Part shown: in pieces, positions 56,816-64,000 of the stretch
How the letters are laid out: each line of letters starts with the position of its first letter
How positions within the stretch are numbered: position 1 is the stretch's first letter
Origin: Lentzea jiangxiensis
GTDB lineage: Bacteria; Actinomycetota; Actinomycetes; Mycobacteriales; Pseudonocardiaceae
Assembly (NCBI RefSeq): GCF_900104175.1
Contig: NZ_FNIX01000002.1
Coordinates: forward strand, 124,001-188,000
Reading direction: 5' to 3'
DNA length: 64,000 nt
The notes under the pieces: model-generated
Seen by the model: the letters and a program-made list of their open reading frames with translations, nothing else
What the model was told of the DNA's origin: nothing
The model's database searches: none
Made by a program: the position numbers and the translations under genes

Positions 56816-59074
56816 GTGACCTTGCGATTTCTCCGAGCGGTGGTGACCGGTCTGCTGCTGGCGGCCTGCGTCGTCATCGCCGCGTCCCCGGCGAACGCCG
56901 CACCAGCGCGGGTGATGGCGCTCGGCGACTCGATCACCGGCTCGCCGGGGTGCTGGCGGGCGTTGCTCGCGAAGCACCTGCAGGACACCGGGCACAGCGT
57001 TGACTTCGTCGGCTCGCTGCCCGCGCCGGGCTGCGGGTTCACCTACGACGGTGACAACGAGGGCCACGGCGGCATCCTGGCGACCGGCATCGTGCGCGAC
57101 AACCGGCTGCCCGGCTGGCTGTCGGCCGCGCGTCCCGACGTCGTCCTCATGCACCTCGGCACCAACGACGTCTGGAGCAACATCCCGGCGAACACGATCC
57201 TGGGCGCCTACACCACGATGCTCGGCCAGATGCGGGCGAGCAACCCGGCGATCAAGCTGGTGGTGGCCCAGATCGTCCCGATGAACCCGTCGAACTGCAC
57301 GGCGTGCGCGCAGCGGGTCGTGGACCTGAACGCCGCGATCCCCGGCTGGGCGCGGGCGAACAGCACCGCGGCGTCGCCGATCACCGTGGTCGACCAGTGG
57401 ACGGGGTTCGACACCGCGGCCGACACGACCGACGGCGTGCACCCGAACAGCTCCACCGGCATCCAGAAGATCGAGAGCCGCTGGTACCCGGCCGTCGTGG
57501 CGGCGCTCGGCTCGCAGCCCCCGGCGGCGGTGGGTCTGCGCGTCGACGGCACGCGGGTCGTCGAGGCCGACGGCACCCCGTTCGTGATGCGCGGCGTGAA
57601 CCACGCGCACGTCTGGTACCAGTCGCAGACGAGGGCGTTCGCGGACATCAAGTCCTTCGGCGCCAACACGGTCCGCGTCGTGCTCGGCAGCGGCCAGCGC
57701 TGGGGCCCGACGCCCGCCTCCGAGGTCTCCAGCGTCATCTCGCTGTGCAAGCAGAACAAGTTGATCTGCGTGCTGGAGGTGCACGACACCACCGGTTACG
57801 GCGAGCAGAGCGGGGCCGCGACCCTGGACCAGGCCGCCACGTACTGGATCAGCGTGGCGAGCGCGCTCAAGGGGCAGGAGGACTACGTCGTCATCAACCT
57901 CGGCAACGAGCCGTTCGGCAACAACGCCCAGGTGAGCGCGACGTGGGCGAGCGCCACGAGCAGCGCGATCAGCCGCCTGCGCGGTGCGGGGCTGCAGCAC
58001 CTGCTGATGGCCGACGCGCCGATGTGGGGCCAGGACTGGGGCAACATCATGCGCGACGGCGCGGCCTCGGTGCTCAACGCCGACCCGCAGCGCAACACCG
58101 TGTTCTCCATCCACATGTACGGCGTCTACAACACCGCGGACAAGGTCAACGCCTACTTCGACGCGTTCCGCACCGCCGGCCTGCCGCTCGTCGTGGGGGA
58201 GTTCGGGCACGACCACAGCGACGGCGACCCCGACGAGGACACGATCATGGCGCAGGCCCAGGCGCGCGGCCTGGGCTACCTCGGCTGGTCGTGGAGCGGC
58301 AACAGCGGCGACGTCGCCTACCTGGACATGGTCAACTCGTTCAACCCGGCGAGCCTCACGCCCTGGGGTGAGCGGTTCCTCAACGGCGCCAACGGAGTCC
58401 GGCAGACGTCGAAGGAGGCCACGATCTACGGCGGTGGTGGCCCCGCGGACACCGAGGCGCCGACCACGCCCGGCACCCCTTCGGCCTCGGGCGTCACGTC
58501 CACCGGCCTCACGCTGAGCTGGGCGGCGTCCACGGACAACGTCGGCGTCACCGGCTACGACGTGCTCCGCGCGACGGGCAGCGGTTCGTTCGCGCAGGTC
58601 GGCACGTCGGCGACGACAACGTTCGCCGACAGCGGCCTGACCCCGTCGACCACCTACCGCTACCAGGTGCGGGCCAGGGACGCGGCCGGCAACGTCTCGG
58701 CGGTCTCGGCCGCCGGCACGGCGACCACGAGCGCGGGCGGCGGCACGGGCACCTGCAAGGTCGCCTACTCCGCCCAGAACTGGGGTGGCGGCAGCGGTTT
58801 CACCGCCAACGTCACCATAACGAACACGGGTGCCAGCGCGATCAACGGCTGGACGCTGGCGTTCAGCTACGCCAACGGCCAGAAGGTGACCCTGCCGGGC
58901 TGGGGCGCGACATTGGCGCAGTCCGGCGCCAACGTCACCGCGACCAACCTGTCGTGGAACGGCTCGCTCGCGCCGAACGCGTCGACCGGCATCGGGTTCA
59001 ACGGCACGTACAGCGGCTCCAACCCGGCGCCGTCGTCCTTCACACTGAACGGGAGCACCTGCACGACCGGTTGA
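56816..59074 (+). CDS. secreted multidomain enzyme: SGNH esterase, GH5, Fn3, CBM2
   Basis: 752 residues; GTG with AGGAGG five bases upstream; signal peptide cut after ANAAP. Domain 1 (about 30-235) is an SGNH/CE-type esterase with GDSITGS, HLGTNDVW and TDGVHPN. Domain 2 (about 240-545) is GH5, probably the mannanase subfamily GH5_8, beginning GLRVDGTRVVEADGTPFVMRG. Its acid/base is in INLGNEPFG and its nucleophile in VVGEFGHD. An Fn3 domain (about 548-640) and a C-terminal CBM2 (GTCKVAYSAQNWGGGSGF to the final Cys) follow. It would deacetylate and cut acetylated mannan while bound to cellulose. Regulated by the CebR-like palindrome. Confidence 0.94.
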   Translation: MTLRFLRAVVTGLLLAACVVIAASPANAAPARVMALGDSITGSPGCWRALLAKHLQDTGHSVDFVGSLPAPGCGFTYDGDNEGHGGILATGIVRDNRLPGWLSAARPDVVLMHLGTNDVWSNIPANTILGAYTTMLGQMRASNPAIKLVVAQIVPMNPSNCTACAQRVVDLNAAIPGWARANSTAASPITVVDQWTGFDTAADTTDGVHPNSSTGIQKIESRWYPAVVAALGSQPPAAVGLRVDGTRVVEADGTPFVMRGVNHAHVWYQSQTRAFADIKSFGANTVRVVLGSGQRWGPTPASEVSSVISLCKQNKLICVLEVHDTTGYGEQSGAATLDQAATYWISVASALKGQEDYVVINLGNEPFGNNAQVSATWASATSSAISRLRGAGLQHLLMADAPMWGQDWGNIMRDGAASVLNADPQRNTVFSIHMYGVYNTADKVNAYFDAFRTAGLPLVVGEFGHDHSDGDPDEDTIMAQAQARGLGYLGWSWSGNSGDVAYLDMVNSFNPASLTPWGERFLNGANGVRQTSKEATIYGGGGPADTEAPTTPGTPSASGVTSTGLTLSWAASTDNVGVTGYDVLRATGSGSFAQVGTSATTTFADSGLTPSTTYRYQVRARDAAGNVSAVSAAGTATTSAGGGTGTCKVAYSAQNWGGGSGFTANVTITNTGASAINGWTLAFSYANGQKVTLPGWGATLAQSGANVTATNLSWNGSLAPNASTGIGFNGTYSGSNPAPSSFTLNGSTCTTG

Positions 59075-59087
59075 GGTTCGAACGATT

Positions 59088-59119
59088 CACCAGGCTGTCC
59101 GATTGCGGACAGCCTGGTG
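59088..59119. terminator. strong hairpin after the four-domain enzyme
   Basis: A 14-bp perfect stem, CACCAGGCTGTCCG and its complement, with a four-base loop ATTG. It begins 14 bases after the stop codon. Factor-independent terminator without a U-tract. Confidence 0.88.
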
Positions 59120-59154
59120 TCGTCTGCCTCGACTCGCGGATCCCGGTGGCCTAG

Positions 59155-59283
59155 GCGAAGGCCGGCGGTGTGCTGCGGCTGACCGTCGAGGTGCCGGTCG
59201 GCGCCATCGCCGAGGTGCACGTTCCCGGCTCCTCGGCGATGGCGGTGCCGCACGGCAGGTGGACGTTCAGCGGAAGAGCCTGA
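59155..59283 (+). pseudogene. probable remnant of an alpha-L-rhamnosidase C-terminus
   Basis: A 42-codon open stretch ending in TGA, with an in-frame TAG directly before it and no start codon or ribosome-binding site. The reading has the form LRLTVEVPVGAIAEVHVPG followed by GRWTFSG. This looks like the last beta-strands of GH78 alpha-L-rhamnosidases (usually VPVGTTATVxLP and a closing G-x-HxF element). It overlaps the last 17 bases of the convergent esterase gene. The rest of the gene is missing. Based on motif memory only. Confidence 0.5.
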
Positions 59284-60502
59284 GAGGAACGGACTCCGCC
59301 AGCATCCGGTACCCCGTGGGGTTGAGGTGCAGGCCGTCCCCGACGTCCGCGACGGGCAGCAGCCGTCGCGGGCGCGCGGGATCCCTGACGACGGCGTCGA
59401 AGTCGAGGACCGCGTCGAACCCCCGGCTGGTGCGGATCCAGTGGTTCACCGCCTGCCGGGCCGACTCGCGGAAGCCTCCGGCGTCGTCGTAGCCGTGGCC
59501 GCCGAACGGCAGGAGCGTCGCGCCGCAGACCTTGATGTCGTGGGCGTGGGCGCGGTCGAGGACCTGCCGGTAGGCGGCGATCAGGTCCTCGGCCACCGCC
59601 TTCTGCGCCACGTCGGTCGCGTCCGCCGTGCCGATGTCGTTGACGCCCTCGAACAGGACCAGCCACCTGACCCCGCTCTGGGCCAGCAGGTCGCGGTCCA
59701 GGCGCGCCAGCACACCGGGGCCGAGACCGTCCTGCAGCACGCGGTTGCCGCCCGCGGCCTGGTTGACCACCGCGACCCGGCCGCGCAGGCGGTCGGAGAG
59801 CTGGTCGGGCCAGCGGTCGTTGCCGTTGGTGGTGGAGCCGCGGCCGTCGGTCAGGGAGTCGCCGATCACCACGACGGCGTCCGCCTCCGACGGCACCTCG
59901 ACGCCGCTGAGGAAGTACCAGTGGTCGGTCGGTGTCGCGCCCGGCAGCGCGACGGACCCGGTGTGGTCGCCGGCGACCAGGTGGGACGTCGTGCGGGAAC
60001 CGGGATGCGAGGTGATGTCGGTGGAGGCCTGGCCACGCGCGAGGTACGCCGTCACGGTCAGGTTCGTGCCGGGCTCGACGGCGAAGTCCAGCGGATCGGA
60101 CACGACCAGAGCGCCCACCGGGACGTCCGCGGACGTGCGGCCGCTGAACGTCACCCGGCGCACCGAACCGGGCTCGACCGCGCTGGTGCCCGCACGACCG
60201 TCCTGCGGCCGGGCGACGGTGACGGCGGTGAGCGGCAGCACCGCGCCACCGAACGCGTTGCTGAAGCGCAGCCGCAGTCGTGGGCCACCGGCGGTGACGC
60301 GGACGGTCTGGCGCAGCGTGGCGTCGGCGAGCACCAGGCCGTCGCCGGTGAAGGGTGTCGGTGGCATGTTGTGCGGTTCGGTGAGCTGGGGCATGGCTGC
60401 CCAGGTGGTCAGCCAGCGGGCCCGGCGGGGGAGCTGAGCCTGCGCCACGGCGGGGGTGAGAACGCCGGTGGCGGCCAGGCCGAGGAAGGAGCGCCTGCGC
60501 AT
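59267..60502 (-). CDS. Tat-exported SGNH/GDSL hydrolase
   Basis: 411 residues. The N-terminus MRRRSFLGLAATGV is a twin-arginine signal cut after VAQA. A beta-domain of about 150 residues precedes the SGNH domain, which has GDSLTDGRGST, the block-III LFEGVNDIG and the Asp/His block GDGLHLNPTGY. It may be a rhamnogalacturonan acetylesterase-like enzyme, inferred from position. It follows rhaB by 16 bases, so it is in the rhamnose operon. AAAGGA precedes the ATG. Confidence 0.87.
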   Translation of the reverse strand: MRRRSFLGLAATGVLTPAVAQAQLPRRARWLTTWAAMPQLTEPHNMPPTPFTGDGLVLADATLRQTVRVTAGGPRLRLRFSNAFGGAVLPLTAVTVARPQDGRAGTSAVEPGSVRRVTFSGRTSADVPVGALVVSDPLDFAVEPGTNLTVTAYLARGQASTDITSHPGSRTTSHLVAGDHTGSVALPGATPTDHWYFLSGVEVPSEADAVVVIGDSLTDGRGSTTNGNDRWPDQLSDRLRGRVAVVNQAAGGNRVLQDGLGPGVLARLDRDLLAQSGVRWLVLFEGVNDIGTADATDVAQKAVAEDLIAAYRQVLDRAHAHDIKVCGATLLPFGGHGYDDAGGFRESARQAVNHWIRTSRGFDAVLDFDAVVRDPARPRRLLPVADVGDGLHLNPTGYRMLAESVPLRLFR

Positions 60503-60518
60503 CTGTGCCGTCCTTTCG

Positions 60519-61817
60519 TCAGCGGGGCAGATAACGCTGGAGCGGCTGCGACCTTCCTACCAGTTCGCGGAGTTCGGCGAGAGTGCCTTCGACGGCTCCC
60601 GCGGCACGGGCCTGCACGAGGACGTTGCCGAGCGCGGTGGCCTCGGCCGGTCCCGCCACGACGGGAAGTCCGCACGCGTCGGCGGTCAGCTGGCACAGCA
60701 AGGCGTTGCGCGAGCCGCCTCCGACGACGTGCACGACCTCGACCTCCTTGCCGGACAACCGTTGTGCGTCCACGATGGCGTCGCGGTGCGCGAGAGCGAG
60801 ACTGTCCAGGACGGACCGGACGACCTCCGGCCTCGTCATGCTCCTCCCGCACCACCGCTCGATGCGGGCGGGCATGTCACCGGGCCGGAGGAACACCGGG
60901 TCGTTGGGGTCGAACGTCGAACCGGTCGCGTTCGACGCCTCGCGCAGCAACGGTTCCAGCTCGGCGCCCCACGTCCGCAGGCACTCCTGCAGCAACCAGA
61001 GGCCCATCACGTTGCGCAGGTAGCGGATCGTGCCGTCGACGCCGCCCTCGTTGGTGAAGTTCGCCGCCCTGCTCGCACCGGTGAGCACGGGAGCGGTGAG
61101 CTCCACGCCCACCAACGACCAGGTGCCGCACGAGATGTAGGCGAACCGGTCGGTCCCGGCGGGGACGGCGACGACGGCGGACGCGGTGTCGTGCGAGCCG
61201 ACCGCCGTGACCGGGACGCCGTTCCAGGAGCCCGCCGGATCGCCGGGGTGGCGCAGCTCCGGCAGCAGACCGGGTGGGAGGTCACGGGTCAGCGACGGCG
61301 ACCACCGTCCTGTTCGGACGTCGATCAGGCCGGTGGTCGTCGCGTTGGTGTACTCGGCGCCGCGTTCGCCGGTCAGCCAGTAGGACACCAGGTCCGGGAT
61401 CAGCAGGAGCTGGGAGGCGCGGGGGAGCAGCGGTTCCACGCGCAGCTGGAACATCGTGTTGAACGGCTGGAACTGCAGGCCGTTGACCTCGTAGAGCCCC
61501 TCCTCCGGCTTGATTCCCCCGGTGCGGGGATCGCGGTGGTGCACGGGGTCGCCGAGCAGCTCGCCGGAGCCGTCGAGCAGGCCGTAGTCGACCGCCCAGC
61601 TGTCGATGCCGATGCTGCCGACCTCACCGGCCAGGCGCAGCCCGGTGAGGATCTCGCGGTACAGGCCGCGCAGGTCCCAGTGCAGCCGGCCGCCGGAGTG
61701 CACCGGCCCGTTGGGGAACCGGTGCACCTCCTCGACCGCGACCCGGCCACCGGTGACGACCCCGCGCACCACGCGGCCGCTGGACGCGCCGAGGTCGACC
61801 GCGGCGACCGCCGTCAT
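60519..61817 (-). CDS. rhaB: L-rhamnulokinase
   Basis: 432-residue FGGY kinase phosphorylating L-rhamnulose at O1. The start TAVAAVDLGASSGRVV is the RhaB-type phosphate loop. GIDSWAVDYGLLD, NATTTGLIDVRTGRWS and HVVGGGSRNALLCQ are family motifs. ATG overlaps the stop of the aldolase gene (ATGA). It acts between RhaI and the aldolase domain of RhaDE. Confidence 0.95.
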   Translation of the reverse strand: MTAVAAVDLGASSGRVVRGVVTGGRVAVEEVHRFPNGPVHSGGRLHWDLRGLYREILTGLRLAGEVGSIGIDSWAVDYGLLDGSGELLGDPVHHRDPRTGGIKPEEGLYEVNGLQFQPFNTMFQLRVEPLLPRASQLLLIPDLVSYWLTGERGAEYTNATTTGLIDVRTGRWSPSLTRDLPPGLLPELRHPGDPAGSWNGVPVTAVGSHDTASAVVAVPAGTDRFAYISCGTWSLVGVELTAPVLTGASRAANFTNEGGVDGTIRYLRNVMGLWLLQECLRTWGAELEPLLREASNATGSTFDPNDPVFLRPGDMPARIERWCGRSMTRPEVVRSVLDSLALAHRDAIVDAQRLSGKEVEVVHVVGGGSRNALLCQLTADACGLPVVAGPAEATALGNVLVQARAAGAVEGTLAELRELVGRSQPLQRYLPR

Positions 61818-63838
61818 CGCAGGAACGCCGCCGCGACACCGGCGTCGACCGGCACGTGCAGGCCGGTCGTCAGCGAGAGGTCGCCCGCCGTCAGCGCGAA
61901 CACCGCCGCGGCCACGTGCTCGGGCAGCACCTCGCGCTTGAGCAGGGTGCGCCGGGCGTAGAACGAGCCGAGTTCCTCCTCCGGCACGCCGTAGACGGCG
62001 GCGCGCCGGGCGCCCCACCCGCCGGCGAAGATCCCCGAGCCGCGGACCACGCCGTCCGGGTTGATGCCGTTGACCCGGATGCCGTCGCCGCCCAGCTCCG
62101 CCGCCAGCAACCGCACCTGGTGCGCCTGGTCGGCCTTGGCGGCACCGTAGGCGACGTTGTCCGGACCGGCGAACACGGAGTTCTTGCTGGAGATGTAGAC
62201 GATGTCGCCTCCCACGCCCTGAGCGCGCATGACCTTCGCGGCCTGCTGGGAGACCAGGAACGAGCCCTTGGCCATGACGTCGTGCTGGAGGTCCCAGTCG
62301 GCCTCGGTGGTCTCCTCGAGCGGCTTGGAGATCGACAGACCGGCGTTGTTGACCACCAGGTCCACGCCGCCGAACGCGAGTGCCGCGGCGCGGAACGCTT
62401 CGGCGACGCCGCCCGCGTCGGTGACGTCGACGGTCACCGGCACCGCCACGTCCGCCGGCCCGATCGCCTCGGCGACCTCCCTGGCGGCGTCGCCGTCGCG
62501 GTCGGCCACGACGACGCACGCGCCCTCGGCCGCCAGCCGGTGCGCGACCGCCCTGCCGATGCCCGATCCGCCACCGGTGACGAGCGCGACGCGCGTGGCG
62601 AGCGGCCTGGGCTCCGGCATCCGCCGCAGCTTCGCCTCCTCGAGCGCCCAGTACTCGATGCGGAACTTCTCGCGCTCCTCGATCGGCGCGTACCGCGAGA
62701 CCGACTCGGCGCCCCGCATCACGTTGACGGCGTTGACGTAGAACTCCCCCGCGACGCGCGCAGTCTGCTTGTTCGCGCCGAAGCTGAACATGCCGACGCC
62801 CGGCACGAGCACGATCGCCGGGTCGGCGCCGCGCATCGGCGGGCTGTCCGGCTCCGCGTGCCGCTCGTAGTAGGCCCGGTACTCCTCGCGGTAGGCCTCG
62901 TGCAGCTCCTTCAGGCGCGCCACCACGACTTCCAGCGGCGCGTCGGGCGGCAGGTCGACCACCAGCGGACGGACCTTCGTGCGCAGGAAGTGGTCCGGGC
63001 ACGACGTGCCGAGGGCCGCGAGATCCGGATGCCGTTCGCGGGACAGGAAGTCGAGCACCACGTCGGCGTCGGTGAAGTGACCCACCTGCGGGCTGTCCGC
63101 GGACGCCAGCCCGCGGATGACCGGCGCGAGCTCGGCGGCCCTGAGACGCCGGTCCGCCTCGGGCAGCGGCGCGTGCACCACCGGGCCGAACGGCTCGGGG
63201 CGGCCGTGCTCGTCGAGGTAGCGCCGGGCGGTCCGGATGATCTCCAGCGAGTGCGCCTCGCACTCCTCGCTCGTCGCACCCCACGCGGTGATCCCGTGCC
63301 CGCCCAGCACGACGCCGATGGCCTCCGGGTGGTCGCGCTCGACCGCCGCGATGTCGAGGCCCAGCCGGAAACCGGGCCGCCGCCACGGCACCCACGCCAC
63401 GCGGTCGCCGAAGCACGCCTTGACCAGGGCCTCGCCGTCGGCCGCCGTGGCGAACGCGATGCCCGCGTCCGGGTGCAGGTGGTCGACGTGCGCCGCGCCC
63501 ACGAGACCGTGCATGGCCGTGTCGATGGACGGCGCCGCGCCTCCCTTGCCGTGCAGGCAGAAGTCGAACGCGGCGACCACCTCGTCCTCGCGCTCGACGC
63601 CGGGGTACACCTCGGTCAGCGCCCGCAGCCGGTCGAGCCGCAGCACCGCGAGCCCGGCCTCGGTCAGCGTGCCCAGGTCGCCGCCGGACCCCTTGACCCA
63701 CAACAGGTCCACGGGCTGCCCGGTCACCGGGTCGACGGCGGACCCCTTGGCCGAGGTGTTGCCGCCCGCGTAGTTGGTGTTGCGCGGATCCGCGCCGAGC
63801 CGGTTGCTGCGGCCCAGCAGGGCTTCGACCTCGCTCAT
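61814..63838 (-). CDS. rhaDE: bifunctional rhamnulose-1-phosphate aldolase / lactaldehyde-type dehydrogenase
   Basis: About 674 residues. The class II aldolase domain (about 1-400) includes TNYAGGNTSAKG, DTAMHGLVGAAHVDHLHPD with the zinc His residues, and GGHGITAWG. The short-chain dehydrogenase domain (about 420-674) includes VTGGGSGIGRA, NNAGLS and Tyr/Lys in VAYGAAKADQ. It splits rhamnulose-1-phosphate to DHAP and L-lactaldehyde and oxidises the latter. ATG (MSEVEALL) overlaps the rhaI stop. Confidence 0.95.
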   Translation of the reverse strand: MSEVEALLGRSNRLGADPRNTNYAGGNTSAKGSAVDPVTGQPVDLLWVKGSGGDLGTLTEAGLAVLRLDRLRALTEVYPGVEREDEVVAAFDFCLHGKGGAAPSIDTAMHGLVGAAHVDHLHPDAGIAFATAADGEALVKACFGDRVAWVPWRRPGFRLGLDIAAVERDHPEAIGVVLGGHGITAWGATSEECEAHSLEIIRTARRYLDEHGRPEPFGPVVHAPLPEADRRLRAAELAPVIRGLASADSPQVGHFTDADVVLDFLSRERHPDLAALGTSCPDHFLRTKVRPLVVDLPPDAPLEVVVARLKELHEAYREEYRAYYERHAEPDSPPMRGADPAIVLVPGVGMFSFGANKQTARVAGEFYVNAVNVMRGAESVSRYAPIEEREKFRIEYWALEEAKLRRMPEPRPLATRVALVTGGGSGIGRAVAHRLAAEGACVVVADRDGDAAREVAEAIGPADVAVPVTVDVTDAGGVAEAFRAAALAFGGVDLVVNNAGLSISKPLEETTEADWDLQHDVMAKGSFLVSQQAAKVMRAQGVGGDIVYISSKNSVFAGPDNVAYGAAKADQAHQVRLLAAELGGDGIRVNGINPDGVVRGSGIFAGGWGARRAAVYGVPEEELGSFYARRTLLKREVLPEHVAAAVFALTAGDLSLTTGLHVPVDAGVAAAFLR

Positions 63839-64000
63839 CACGCACCCCACCCGGCGGCCTCGCCGCCGACTCGTTCCCGGACGATCTGCTCGGCGTACCC
63901 GGACCGCCGGTACGCGGCCACCGGGTCGGGGTCCAGCCCCATGTCCTCGCGCAGCTCCCGCAGCAGCGGCCGCACGTCGGTGTTGTAGGCGTCCATCAGC
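63838..64000 (-). CDS. rhaI: L-rhamnose isomerase, C-terminal end (5' part outside window)
   Basis: The last 54 codons before TGA, ending GGEAAGWGA. The segment [19 protein letters not shown] is the conserved C-terminus of RhaI-type rhamnose isomerases (ketol isomerases that convert L-rhamnose to L-rhamnulose). Its stop overlaps the aldolase start (TGATG-type junction), making it the first visible gene of the rhamnose operon. Confidence 0.85.
   Translation of the reverse strand, partial: LMDAYNTDVRPLLRELREDMGLDPDPVAAYRRSGYAEQIVRERVGGEAAGWGA

Noticed and set aside
1-64000. CRISPR arrays, tRNA or rRNA genes, insertion sequences
   Set aside because: No regularly spaced repeats, no cloverleaf-like sequences with CCA-type ends and no transposase motifs were noticed by eye; a covariance-model scan was not possible.

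Overview
The window is very GC-rich, with dense genes, GTG/TTG starts, SARP-type and LuxR-type regulators and many secreted polysaccharide-degrading enzymes. This fits a filamentous actinomycete. A Pseudonocardiales host (Lentzea/Saccharothrix-like) is my guess from overall feel and is not proven by any sequence here. I saw no rRNA, tRNA, CRISPR array, transposase or phage gene.

Region 1 (1-9.4 kb): the N-terminal part of an AfsR/SARP regulator, a GH3 beta-glycosidase, and a minus-strand operon of unknown purpose. The operon encodes an anchored solute-binding-like protein, a TelA-family protein, a lipoprotein combining a solute-binding domain with a von Willebrand A domain, and a small membrane protein. 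A YCII-like protein follows.

Region 2 (9.4-28.9 kb): a siderophore locus read on the minus strand as permease, permease, ATPase, binding lipoprotein, ABC exporter half, NRPS, ABC exporter half, esterase. This is the order of cchC to cchJ of the coelichelin cluster. The 3600-residue NRPS reads A-PCP-E-C-A-PCP-E-C-A-PCP without a thioesterase. Its three adenylation pockets read DINYWGGIG, DFWNIGMVH and DMENLGLIN, matching formyl-hydroxyornithine, threonine and hydroxyornithine. The genes that make the modified ornithines (cchA, cchB) and the MbtH partner (cchK) are absent from the window. Iron-box-like sites lie before most transcription units. The two exporter halves have complementary defects in their ATPase motifs.

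Region 3 (29-45 kb): mixed accessory and stress genes. There is an esterase, a secreted LPMO under a CebR-like box, and a TetR/hydrolase pair with a double operator. A translationally coupled two-gene unit joins a GT4-GT2 double glycosyltransferase to a HemN/HemW-like radical SAM enzyme. A Fur-family regulator and catalase follow. A protoglobin/thioredoxin/AhpD operon carries an identical 15-bp box. A MarR protein with a Cys-rich tail and a two-component system complete the region.

Region 4 (45.5-64 kb): a plant cell-wall (rhamnogalacturonan/mannan) island. It holds an ABC sugar importer without its own ATPase, an oxidoreductase, a PmoA/DUF6807 protein, a cupin, two PL11 rhamnogalacturonan lyases, a CE7 esterase, a four-domain SGNH-GH5-Fn3-CBM2 enzyme, a Tat-exported SGNH esterase, a probable remnant of an alpha-L-rhamnosidase, and a rhamnose catabolic operon (rhaI-rhaDE-rhaB). 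LacI-type palindromes, two of them identical 14-mers, tie these units together. The pathway logic is: cut RG-I outside the cell, import the oligosaccharides, and feed rhamnose through isomerase, kinase and aldolase.
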